Assembly (NCBI RefSeq): GCF_015163075.1
Contig: NZ_JADDXU010000002.1
Span: 62,001 to 126,000, forward strand
DNA from: Streptomyces justiciae
Lineage (GTDB): Bacteria; Actinomycetota; Actinomycetes; Streptomycetales; Streptomycetaceae
DNA length: 64,000 nt
Direction of reading: 5' to 3'
Shown here: piece after piece, positions 33,765-41,949 of the stretch
Layout: the number at the start of each line of letters is the position of its first letter
How positions within the stretch are numbered: the first letter of the stretch is position 1
Notes under the pieces: model-generated
Seen by the model: only the letters and a program-made list of their open reading frames with translations
Databases searched by the model: none
What the model was told of the DNA's origin: nothing
Translations under genes and position numbers: made by a program

Positions 33765-36700
33765 TTGCCCTTGCTGCCGGCACATCGGCTGATGGCGGCC
33801 TACATCTCGGCGGTCGCCGTCGCCACCCTCGTCTATCTGACGGTCCCCGTCGCGCGTACGCCGCTGTGGGCCGTCATCGGACTCTCCGGTGTCGCCGCCG
33901 TACTCACCGGTAGCCGGCTGCACCGGCCCGCGCACCGCTGGCCCTGGTGGGTGCTCGCCGCGGGGCTGCTGACCTTCATCGCGGGCGACACGTACTACAA
34001 CGTGATGGAGGACTACTTCGACGCCTCCAATCCGTTCCCCTCCCCCGCGGACGCCTGCTACCTCGCCACCTACCCGCTCTTCGCGATCGGTCTGTCCGGT
34101 CTCATCCGCTACCGGTGGTCGGGGCACGACCTGCCCAGCCTGCTGGACGCGCTGATCCTCACCAGCGGTCTCGCGCTGCCGGTGTGGGTGTACCTGGTGC
34201 AGCCGCTGACCGAGGTGGAGGGGCTGACCTGGGAGCAGCGGGCGATCAGCATCGCCTACCCGCTCGGGGACGTGCTCGTCCTCGCGCTGCTGGCCCGGCT
34301 GCTGACGCCGAGCCCGGTGGACGGCCCCAACCGGTCGGTGCAGCTGCTGTTCGTCGGCACCGCCACACTGCTGGGCTTCGACATCGCGTACGGCATCCTC
34401 CAGCTGAACGCGATGTGGGAGACCGGCACCCTGCTGGACACCGGGTGGATCGTCTTCTACACGGCGTGGGGTCTGGCCGCCCTGCACCCGTCGATGGTGG
34501 CGCTGACCGCGGCCGTACCGCAGAAGGTGTCGCTGCTCCCCCGGCCGCGCCGTCTGCTCCTGCTGGCCGCCGCGACCCTCATCGCGCCCGGCATCCTGCT
34601 CTACGAGGGGCTGAGCGGCTCGCCCCACCACGCCTCCGTGATCGCCGCCTTCTCCAGCGTGCTGTTCCTGCTGGTCATCCTGCGGCTGGCGGGCATCGTC
34701 GTGGTGCACCGCAAGGCGGTGGCGCGGGAGCTGGCGCTGCGCCGGGCGGGGGCCTCGCTGGTCTCGGCGGTGCGGATGGAGGAGGTCGCCCGCTCGTGCG
34801 AGACGGCCGTCGACACGCTGCTCGGCCCCACGGTCCGGCACCGCACCCTGCTGCTGCCCGCCGAGCGGGCCGCGGAGTTCACCCCCGACGGCAGCCGCAT
34901 GATGTCCCGCGCCGGTATCGACCGCGACGTCGCGGCCGGCTTCGCGGGGCTGTCCGCCGTCCTCGCCTGCCCGATGACGCCGCCGGACCGTCCCGCGGGG
35001 CAGATCCCGGGGGTGCTGCTGGTCGCGGGGCCGCCCCAGCCGCTGCACGAGACGCGGGCCTCGCTGGAGATCCTCGCCTCCCACGCGGGCCTGGCCGTCG
35101 AGCGTGTCGCGCTGCGTCAGGAGATCATCCGCCGCGAGAGCGAGGCCTACTTCCGCACCCTCGTGCGCAACACCTCCGACGTCATCCTGATCGTCGAGGA
35201 CGACAACACCGTCCGTTACGCCAGCCCGTCCGCGGCCTCCGTCTTCGGCCACACGGACCTCGTCGGGGCGTCCCTGCCGGACCTGGTCGACCCCCGCGAC
35301 CGCAGTCGGGCCGCGCGGGAGCTCGACGCCGTACGGGAGAGCGGGCCGCGGGCCACGCACGACCACTGGTGGGTGCGGCACCGGGACGGCCGGGTCGAGG
35401 TGGAGGTGCGGTGCAGCGACTTCCGGGACGAGCGCACGGTCGCCGGGCTCGTCGTCACCCTGCGCGACGTCACCGAGCAGCGGCGCCTGGAGCACGAGCT
35501 GACCCAGCGGGCCTTCCACGACTCCCTGACCGGGCTGCCCAACCGGACGCTGCTCCTGGAGCGCATCGAGCGGGCCCTGCTGCGCGGCCGCCGTGAGTCG
35601 TCCCTGACCTGTCTGCTCTTCATCGACCTGGACGACTTCAAGCTGGTCAACGACACCCTCGGGCACTCCGCGGGCGACCATCTGCTGATGGCCGTCGGCA
35701 GCCGGCTGTCCAGGGCGCTGCGGCGCACCGACACGGCGGCCCGGCTGGGCGGCGACGAGTTCGCGGTGCTGATGGAGGACGCGCGCGAACCGCTGGACGC
35801 GGAGCTGCTGGCGGCGCAGGTGATCCAGACGCTGACCCGGCCGTTCGTGCTGGGCGAGGAGTCGGTGACCGTCTCCGCGAGCGTCGGGGTGGCCACGGCC
35901 CGGGACAGCACCGACGCGGAGGAACTGCTGGGCCACGCCGACCTCGCGCTGTACGCGGCGAAGGCGGCCGGCAAGCGGCAGTGGCGGCGCTTCCAGCCGC
36001 TGCTGCACAGCCGCATGGTCGAGCGGCACGACCTGCAGAGCCGGCTCGCCCAGGCGGTCGCCGGGAAGGAGTTCGCGCTGCGCTACCAGCCCGTCGTGGA
36101 CATCACCGCGGGTGAGGTGGTCGGCTTCGAGGCGCTGGTGCGCTGGCCCTCCCCGCGCCGCCGGCCGGTGTCGCCGGAGCAGTTCATCTCGCTGGCCGAG
36201 GAGACCGGGCACATCGCGGTGCTGGGCTCCTGGGTGCTGGAGAACGCGGTCCAGGACATCGCGGGGCTGCAACGGCTGCCGGGGCCGGGCGAGCCGCCGT
36301 ACGTCAGCGTCAACGTCTCCGCCCGGCAGTTCCGCGACGCCGGTTTCGTCGACCAGGTCGGCGAGGCGCTCAGGACGCCCGGCCTGGCGCCGGGATCACT
36401 CCAACTGGAGCTCACCGAGACGCTGTTGCTGCGCCACGACATCCAGATCCAGGGGGTCCTTCAGGCGCTCAAGGAGCTGGGCGTGCACATCGCCGTGGAC
36501 GACTTCGGCACCGGCTTCTCCTCGCTGCGCTATCTCCGGGACTTCCCGATCGACGTGCTGAAGATCGACAAGACGTTCATCGACGACATCACGCGCGACC
36601 CGCAGCAGGTCGCGCTCGTCGAGGGCATCGTGCGCATCGCCGACACGCTCGGGATGCAGGTGATCGCCGAGGGGATCGAGGAGCCCGGGCAGCGGGACCT

Positions 36701-38075
36701 GCTGGCGGGGATGGGGTGCCGGTTCGGGCAGGGCTATCTGTTCGCCCGGCCGATGACGGTGCAGCAGAGCGAGCGGGTGCTGCGGGAGCGGGAAGGCGTC
36801 CGGCGCGCGACGGTCACCAACGGGGCGCCAGCCGCCGGGAAGACGCCGGTACGGGGTGAACGGGCGGTGCGCTGGGCCGACCTGGAGCATCTGCGGCGCA
36901 CCAGCCTGATGACCGACGCGGTCCTCGACGAGGTGCGGGGCCGGCACATCCGCAGCCGCGGCCACTGGCTGATCGACTTCGCCTCCTGCAACTACCTCGG
37001 CTTCGACTGGGACCCGGAGATCGCCGCCCGCATCGAGCCCATGGTGCGCCGCTGGGGCACCCACCCGAGCTGGTCGCGGCTCATCGGCAGCCCGCGGCCG
37101 TACCCGGAGATCGAGGAGCGGCTGGCCGGACTCCTGGGCGCCCCCGACACGTTGCTGCTGCCGACGCTGACGCTCATCCACTCCTCCGTCATCCCGGTGC
37201 TCGCCGAGGGCGGCCATGTCTTCGTCGAGGCGACCGCGCACCGGACCGTGTACGACGGGTGCGTCGCCGCCCGCAGCCAGGGCGCCACCCTGCGCCGCTT
37301 CCACGCCGAACGCCCCGAGGAACTGGACGCGTTGCTCGCCGCGGTCCCCGGCAGCGGACCCCGTCTGGTGTGTCTCGACGGCGTCAACAGCATGAGCGGC
37401 AACGTGCCCGACCTGCCCGCGCTCGCGGCCGTGTGCCGCAACCGGGGCGCGACGCTCTACGTGGACGACGCGCACGGCTTCGGGGTGATCGGCGAACGCG
37501 GACCCGACGAGAGCTGCCCGTACGGTTCGCGCGGCAACGGCGTGGTGCGGCACACCGGGGAGACGTACGACGGGATCATCCTCGCCGCCGGCTTCTCCAA
37601 GGCGTACTCGTCGCTGCTGGCGTTCCTCGCCCTGCCGACCGAGTTGAAGCAGCGGCTGAAGACGGCCGCGGCCCCCTATCTGTACTCGGGCCCGTCTCCG
37701 ACCGCGTCCCTGGCCACGGTGTTGGCCGGGCTGGACGTCAACGACCGCCGCGGTGACGGCATACGGGCCGATCTGTACCGCAAGACGGTCCGCGTGCTCG
37801 ACCATCTCGACGACCTGGAGGTGCTGACCCTCAACACGGACCGGCTGCCCATCGTGGAGATCCCGCTGGCGGACCCCGCCGACCTCGACGCGGTCGCCGC
37901 GTTCCTGTGGGAGGAGGGCATCTACGTGACCCTCGCCGCCTATCCCCTCGTACCGCGTGACCGGGTCGGTTTCCGCGTCCAGATCACGGCGCTCAACTCC
38001 GACGAGGACATCGAGCGACTCACGGCGACACTGTCACGGCTGGCCGCCAGGTTCCGGCTGCGGTCGAAGGGGTGA
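33765..38075 (+). CDS. Membrane PAS-GGDEF-EAL protein fused to an alpha-oxoamine synthase
   Basis: One uninterrupted frame of 1,436 residues. Residues 1-~320 form about ten membrane helices. A GAF-like region (~330-450) and a PAS domain (~460-580, AYFRTLVRNTSDVILIVEDD) follow. The diguanylate cyclase domain has an intact GGDEF at 662-666. The phosphodiesterase domain has EAL at 789-791, then ELTETLLL and DDFGTGFSSLRYL, so both turnover activities look possible. After a linker (~995-1045) comes a complete PLP-dependent alpha-oxoamine synthase (AONS/KBL/CqsA type): FASCNYLGFDWDP, DDAHGFG (D1235, H1237) and FSKAYSS with the PLP lysine K1279. Such enzymes condense an amino acid with an acyl-CoA. 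The start is a TTG with GGAGG just upstream. The methyltransferase gene follows within eight bases. Confidence 0.88.
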   Translation: MPLLPAHRLMAAYISAVAVATLVYLTVPVARTPLWAVIGLSGVAAVLTGSRLHRPAHRWPWWVLAAGLLTFIAGDTYYNVMEDYFDASNPFPSPADACYLATYPLFAIGLSGLIRYRWSGHDLPSLLDALILTSGLALPVWVYLVQPLTEVEGLTWEQRAISIAYPLGDVLVLALLARLLTPSPVDGPNRSVQLLFVGTATLLGFDIAYGILQLNAMWETGTLLDTGWIVFYTAWGLAALHPSMVALTAAVPQKVSLLPRPRRLLLLAAATLIAPGILLYEGLSGSPHHASVIAAFSSVLFLLVILRLAGIVVVHRKAVARELALRRAGASLVSAVRMEEVARSCETAVDTLLGPTVRHRTLLLPAERAAEFTPDGSRMMSRAGIDRDVAAGFAGLSAVLACPMTPPDRPAGQIPGVLLVAGPPQPLHETRASLEILASHAGLAVERVALRQEIIRRESEAYFRTLVRNTSDVILIVEDDNTVRYASPSAASVFGHTDLVGASLPDLVDPRDRSRAARELDAVRESGPRATHDHWWVRHRDGRVEVEVRCSDFRDERTVAGLVVTLRDVTEQRRLEHELTQRAFHDSLTGLPNRTLLLERIERALLRGRRESSLTCLLFIDLDDFKLVNDTLGHSAGDHLLMAVGSRLSRALRRTDTAARLGGDEFAVLMEDAREPLDAELLAAQVIQTLTRPFVLGEESVTVSASVGVATARDSTDAEELLGHADLALYAAKAAGKRQWRRFQPLLHSRMVERHDLQSRLAQAVAGKEFALRYQPVVDITAGEVVGFEALVRWPSPRRRPVSPEQFISLAEETGHIAVLGSWVLENAVQDIAGLQRLPGPGEPPYVSVNVSARQFRDAGFVDQVGEALRTPGLAPGSLQLELTETLLLRHDIQIQGVLQALKELGVHIAVDDFGTGFSSLRYLRDFPIDVLKIDKTFIDDITRDPQQVALVEGIVRIADTLGMQVIAEGIEEPGQRDLLAGMGCRFGQGYLFARPMTVQQSERVLREREGVRRATVTNGAPAAGKTPVRGERAVRWADLEHLRRTSLMTDAVLDEVRGRHIRSRGHWLIDFASCNYLGFDWDPEIAARIEPMVRRWGTHPSWSRLIGSPRPYPEIEERLAGLLGAPDTLLLPTLTLIHSSVIPVLAEGGHVFVEATAHRTVYDGCVAARSQGATLRRFHAERPEELDALLAAVPGSGPRLVCLDGVNSMSGNVPDLPALAAVCRNRGATLYVDDAHGFGVIGERGPDESCPYGSRGNGVVRHTGETYDGIILAAGFSKAYSSLLAFLALPTELKQRLKTAAAPYLYSGPSPTASLATVLAGLDVNDRRGDGIRADLYRKTVRVLDHLDDLEVLTLNTDRLPIVEIPLADPADLDAVAAFLWEEGIYVTLAAYPLVPRDRVGFRVQITALNSDEDIERLTATLSRLAARFRLRSKG

Positions 38076-38082
38076 GGCGGTG

Positions 38083-38817
38083 ATGACGACGCACAACGAC
38101 GACGTGGACTGGGACCGTTGGCCGGTCGCGGACTACCTCGCGGAGAACTACCGCGAGCTGCACCCGTCGGACGCCGCCGTCATCGCCCACCACTCGGCCT
38201 TCTACCGCAGGTTCGCGCCGGGCGAGATCGCGCGGTCGGTGGAGTTCGGCGCGGGGCCCAACCTCTACCCGCTGATCCTCGCGTCGGCCGCCAGCCGCCG
38301 GATCGAGGCCGTGGAGGCGGGGGCCGGCAACGTCGCCTATCTGGAGCGGCAGATCCTGTGCGGACCGGAGGCGAGCTGGCTGCCCTTCCACGCGTTCTGC
38401 CGGCGCCTGAACCCCGATCTGCCGACCACGCTGGCCAGGTCGCTCGCGCGCGTGCACGTGGTCCACCAGGACGTCCGGACCCTCGAACGGGGCGGGTACG
38501 GGCTGGCGTCGATGCACTTCGTCGCGGAGGGGGCCACCGAGGACCGCGCGGAGTTCGCGGACTTCTGCCGGGCGTTCGTGCGGTGCGTCGCGCCGGGCGG
38601 GTATCTGGTAGCGGCGTTCATGGAGAACATGCCGACGTACCGGATCGGGCCGGCGTCCCGGTGGCCGGGCTGCCCGGTGGACCCGGAGACCGTGAGGACC
38701 GTGTTCGCGCCGCTGACCAGCGAGTTGACGGTGCGTCACATCGATTCCGATCCGACGCTGCCGGACTACGGGGACTCGGGGATGGTGCTGCTGACGGCCA
38801 CCGTGGCACCTCGGTGA
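38083..38817 (+). CDS. NNMT/PNMT/TEMT-like SAM-dependent methyltransferase
   Basis: A 244-residue methyltransferase. The SAM-binding motif I reads VEFGAGPNLYPLILASAAS, matching the D/E-x-G-x-GP-x-x-Y form of nicotinamide, phenylethanolamine and thioether methyltransferases. ASWLPFHAFCRRLNP and a later FVRCVAPGGYLVAAFMENMP (post-strand beta5 region) follow. Family members methylate small amines or thioethers. Only seven bases separate it from the synthase stop, and the ATG at 38083 overlaps a GTG at 38080, so it is translated with the fusion gene. It could N-methylate the amino-ketone made by the synthase domain; this is an inference. Confidence 0.8.
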   Translation: MTTHNDDVDWDRWPVADYLAENYRELHPSDAAVIAHHSAFYRRFAPGEIARSVEFGAGPNLYPLILASAASRRIEAVEAGAGNVAYLERQILCGPEASWLPFHAFCRRLNPDLPTTLARSLARVHVVHQDVRTLERGGYGLASMHFVAEGATEDRAEFADFCRAFVRCVAPGGYLVAAFMENMPTYRIGPASRWPGCPVDPETVRTVFAPLTSELTVRHIDSDPTLPDYGDSGMVLLTATVAPR

Positions 38818-38827
38818 GCACGGCGCA

Positions 38828-38872
38828 CGGCGGAGACCCCGCCGGTCGCCATTCCGGCAGGGTCTTCCGTCG
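38828..38872. terminator. Bidirectional hairpin between convergent genes
   Basis: CGGCGGAGACCCCGCCGG (38828-38845) pairs with CCGGCAGGGTCTTCCGTCG (38854-38872) with few mismatches and an eight-base loop. It lies between the methyltransferase and chaplin stop codons and could end both transcripts. A TCGTCCTCGCA sequence is repeated just after it (38870 and 38889). Confidence 0.6.
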
Positions 38873-38908
38873 TCCTCGCAAGAAGTGTCGTCCTCGCAGG
38901 GAGAGGGG

Positions 38909-39556
38909 TCAGCGATCCGCGCCTGGGCGGAACCGGCGGTACAGGGCCGCTCCGCCGAGCAGCAGCGCGGCGCTGCCCGCCGCGGCCGGGAGCGTGAGGT
39001 CGGTGCCGGTGTGGGCGAGGGAGGCCACGGGCTGCCGGGGTGCGGGCACGGTGGCCTCGGGGCCCGGGTGCGTCTTGGGCGGCGCGGGCGGCTTCGGGGC
39101 GGGGTGCTGCGGGGTCTCGCCGGGTTCGTCGCCGGGGGTGTTGACGGAGGTGTTGCCGGTGGCCGGGTTGCCGACGCCGACCACGTTCACGCTGTTGCCC
39201 GTGACGTTCACGGGGAGGTGGACGGGGAGCTGGACGCCGTTGCCGGAGATCACCCCGGGCGAGTCCTTCTCGTCGCCCTGGGCCGCGGCGCCCGCGGGTG
39301 CCCCGGAGTCTCCCCCGCCCTCGTTGGCGCAGCTGTTGCCCGCGGCCGGGTTCAGGAGCCCCACCACGTTCACGGTGTTGCCGCACACGTTGACCGGCAC
39401 GTGCACCGGCAGCTGGATCGTGTTGCCGGAGATCACCCCGGGCGAGCCGGCCGCGGTACCGTCCGCCGCCGAGTCGGCGTACGCCGGCATCGACACCGCC
39501 ATGGCGCCGGACACCGCGGCGACGGCGATCACACCGTTTCGGGTAACCCGTTTCAT
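38909..39556 (-). CDS. Long chaplin with two chaplin domains and a sortase signal
   Basis: A 215-residue secreted, cell-wall-anchored protein that helps aerial hyphae become hydrophobic. A signal peptide (1-28) is followed by chaplin domain 1 (38-78, with C58 and C76) and chaplin domain 2 (99-139). A Pro-rich linker leads to the sortase motif LAHTG (180-184), a hydrophobic segment (AAAGSAALLLGGAALYR) and a basic tail. This is the ChpA-C (long chaplin) layout. In domain 2 the two cysteine positions are Thr119 and Ser137, so no disulfide can form there. A GGCAGGG site precedes the ATG at 39556. Confidence 0.92.
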   Translation of the reverse strand: MKRVTRNGVIAVAAVSGAMAVSMPAYADSAADGTAAGSPGVISGNTIQLPVHVPVNVCGNTVNVVGLLNPAAGNSCANEGGGDSGAPAGAAAQGDEKDSPGVISGNGVQLPVHLPVNVTGNSVNVVGVGNPATGNTSVNTPGDEPGETPQHPAPKPPAPPKTHPGPEATVPAPRQPVASLAHTGTDLTLPAAAGSAALLLGGAALYRRFRPGADR

Positions 39557-39828
39557 AGGTTCCCTGCCTTCCAGACTTGGTCACGGGCAGTCGCCCGCAC
39601 CGGATAAAACGCCGGTGAACCATCCGAGTTATGGCTAATCGGCCTTTCACCCCATCGAGCGGCACGGTTGTCGAACTAGCAGTAAAACCGTCGAATGTGC
39701 ATGGAGCGGCGCAGGATAAGGCACTTCATATGATCCCGCCCGTCCGGAGGCGTCCCTTCCGGAGGCCGCCTATCGTGAGCGTGGGTGCCGTTCTCCCCGG
39801 TCCGCGACGGGCGCCCTTGGAGGCTTCG
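39557..39828. other. Chaplin/hydrolase divergent intergenic region
   Basis: These 272 bp hold the promoters of the chaplin (minus) and the secreted hydrolase (plus). A small hairpin, CACCGG (39598-39603) with CCGGTG (39612-39617), lies 42 bp upstream of the chaplin start, in its likely leader. I could not identify a sigma-specific promoter with confidence. Confidence 0.4.
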
Positions 39829-41418
39829 ATGCTGGCCAAGCTGTCTGGGCGGCCCCTGCTCCGGCACTGCGCGGTCACCGGGGCGGTCGGACTGGCGCTG
39901 CTGGGCGCGGGGCTGCCGACGGTGACCGCGGACAAGGACAAGCCGGACCTGTCGCGGTTCTACGACCAGAAGGTCACCTGGTCCAAGTGCAAGGGGCTGG
40001 ACGCGCCCAAGAACCTGCAGTGCGGCAAGGTCACGGTCCCCCTCGACTACTCCCGGCCCAAGGCGGGCACGCTCGAACTGGCCCTGGCCCGTTATCGGGC
40101 GACCGGCGAGTCCCGGGGTTCGCTGCTGCTGAACTTCGGTGGTCCGGGCGGCGCCGGGGTCAGCGAACTCGCCGCCGGTGGCGACGAGTTCATGGGCCTG
40201 GCCAAGGGCTACAACGTGGTGTCCTTCGATCCGCGCGGCGTCGGCCGGTCCTCGCCGGTCAGTTGCGGGGACGGCACCGACGAGGCGCTGGCGGCGACCG
40301 ACGACGGTTCCGAGGTGAGCGAGGATCCGCGGTCCGTGCTCACGCAGTTGAAGAAGGCCGCCGCCGCGTGCGCCGAGCACTCCGGGCCCGTCCTGCCCCA
40401 CATCGGCACGGTCGACGCGGCGCGCGACCTCGACGTGATGCGCCAGGCGCTCGGCGACAAGAAGCTCAACTACCTCGGTTTCTCGTACGGAACCCGGCTC
40501 GGTGCGGTGTACGCGGCCCAATTCCCCAAGAAGGTCGGGCGGTTGGTCCTCGACGGCGTCGACACGCTGACCGAGCCCATGACGGAGCAGGCCCTCGTGG
40601 GCGCCGAAGGGCAGCAGAGGGCGCTGGACGACTTCATCGACTGGTGCGCCGAGGACATCGCCTGTCCGTTCGGCCAGGACCCGCGCAGCGCCCGGGACCA
40701 GGTCGTACGGCTGATCGACTCGTTGGACGAGGACCCGGTGCCGACCGACTGGGGCGACACCTTCTCCGGCCAGGACCTCGTGAGCGCCATCTCCCAGGCC
40801 CTCTACAGCAGGGAGCTGTGGCCGTCCCTGGAGCGGGCGATCGCCCAGCTCGTCGAGGACGGCGACACCCGTGGCGTCGTGATGTTCTCGGGCGGCGGCT
40901 ACGCGCTGCCGCGCCGGGCGGCCGACGACGACGGCGACGGCGAGCTCGCCGACGAGGAGGACGTCCCGCTGGACAACCTGCCGGCCGCGCTGATGGCGAT
41001 CAACTGCGCGGACGACCCGGACCGGCCCAGCGCCGACGAGATCACCCGCAACCTCGGCCGGCTGCGCGCCGAGTACGAGCAGGTGTCCCCCGTCTTCGGC
41101 CGCTACCGCCTGACCGAGGTGCTGATGTGCTACGGCCGCCCCAAGGGCACCGACTACATCCGCGAGGACGTCCGGGACGTCCACGGCCCGAAGATGCTCC
41201 TCGTCGGCACCCGCGGCGACCCGGCGACGCCGTACCGCTGGACGGTGGAGACCGCGAAGCGGCTGGGCGACGCCGCCGTGGTGCTCGACAACAAGGGCGA
41301 CGGCCACACCGGGTACGGCTCCTCGAAGTGCGTGCAGCGCAAGGTCGACGCCTTCCTGCTGTACGGCTCCCTGCCGCCCAGCGGCAGCTCCTGCGGCTCG
41401 GAGGAGGACGACCATTGA
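39829..41418 (+). CDS. Secreted alpha/beta hydrolase, tripeptidyl-aminopeptidase-like
   Basis: A 529-residue exported hydrolase. A signal peptide (LLRHCAVTGAVGLALLGAGL) precedes VTWSKCKGLDAPKNLQCGKV and VPLDYSRPKAGTLELALARY, typical of the SlpD/SlpE and Streptomyces tripeptidyl aminopeptidase group. The oxyanion region is NFGGPGGAGVSEL. The nucleophile is the serine of YLGFSYGTRLG, the acid lies in GTRGDPATPYRW, and the histidine in DGHTGYGSSKC. It likely trims N-terminal peptides outside the cell. GGAGG precedes the ATG at 39829. It is coupled to the following small secreted protein. Confidence 0.9.
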   Translation: MLAKLSGRPLLRHCAVTGAVGLALLGAGLPTVTADKDKPDLSRFYDQKVTWSKCKGLDAPKNLQCGKVTVPLDYSRPKAGTLELALARYRATGESRGSLLLNFGGPGGAGVSELAAGGDEFMGLAKGYNVVSFDPRGVGRSSPVSCGDGTDEALAATDDGSEVSEDPRSVLTQLKKAAAACAEHSGPVLPHIGTVDAARDLDVMRQALGDKKLNYLGFSYGTRLGAVYAAQFPKKVGRLVLDGVDTLTEPMTEQALVGAEGQQRALDDFIDWCAEDIACPFGQDPRSARDQVVRLIDSLDEDPVPTDWGDTFSGQDLVSAISQALYSRELWPSLERAIAQLVEDGDTRGVVMFSGGGYALPRRAADDDGDGELADEEDVPLDNLPAALMAINCADDPDRPSADEITRNLGRLRAEYEQVSPVFGRYRLTEVLMCYGRPKGTDYIREDVRDVHGPKMLLVGTRGDPATPYRWTVETAKRLGDAAVVLDNKGDGHTGYGSSKCVQRKVDAFLLYGSLPPSGSSCGSEEDDH

Positions 41419-41906
41419 GCGCCTTCACCGTCCTGGCCCTGACCGCCACACTGCTCACGGCCGCCCCGGCGAGCCCCGGCGCCTCCCCCGCCTGCCCGGA
41501 GCGGGCGCTCACGCTGCGGGCCGAGGCCGCGGCGGCCGACCCGGCGGTCGTGCGCGTCAGCGTCACCAACCGCGGCGACCACACCTGCACCGTGGCCCGT
41601 ACTCCCACCGTCACCTTCGCGGACCTCGACGGCTCGGCCCAACCGGTGCCCGAGGGCGCCACCGGGCGCTATGGCCTCGGCGCGGGCGGTACGGCGTACG
41701 CGACCGTCCGCACGGTCGCCGACCCCTCCGATCCCCAGGCCCGTCGGGCGGACGCGCTGGCGGTCTCCGCGGACCCCGCCCGGTGGGGCCGCGCCTTCAC
41801 CGCCGCCGAGCTCGGCACGGGCGACACGATCCGGGTGTGGGAGCCGGTGACGAGCTGGTGGCAGATCTCGCCGGCCGCCGCGGACCGGGCACTCGGCCTC
41901 GGCTGA
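41415..41906 (+). CDS. Secreted DUF4232-like protein
   Basis: A 163-residue exported protein starting at a TTG that overlaps the hydrolase stop (TTGA); GGAGG lies at the right distance. The N-terminus LSAFTVLALTATLLTAAPAS is a signal peptide. The mature part has CPERALTLRAEAAA, VRVSVTNRGDHTCTVARTPT and WWQISPA, the beta-sandwich pattern of DUF4232 proteins with a Cys pair. Its function is unknown. Tight coupling to the peptidase suggests the two are exported together. Confidence 0.75.
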   Translation: MSAFTVLALTATLLTAAPASPGASPACPERALTLRAEAAAADPAVVRVSVTNRGDHTCTVARTPTVTFADLDGSAQPVPEGATGRYGLGAGGTAYATVRTVADPSDPQARRADALAVSADPARWGRAFTAAELGTGDTIRVWEPVTSWWQISPAAADRALGLG

Positions 41907-41949
41907 ACCCGTCCGCCCCGCACCTTTCGCCGTTTGCCCCCGCCTGCGT

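Noticed and set aside
33702..36272. An 856-codon minus-strand frame opposite the GGDEF-EAL gene
   Set aside because: Low-complexity Gln/Arg/Gly-rich product with no domain; it is the shadow of the plus-strand gene, which has clear catalytic motifs.
36760..36905. The GGDEF-EAL/synthase fusion as two separate genes
   Set aside because: The frame continues without a stop and there is no ribosome-binding site plus start codon before the first synthase motifs; a sequencing error cannot be excluded from this sequence alone.
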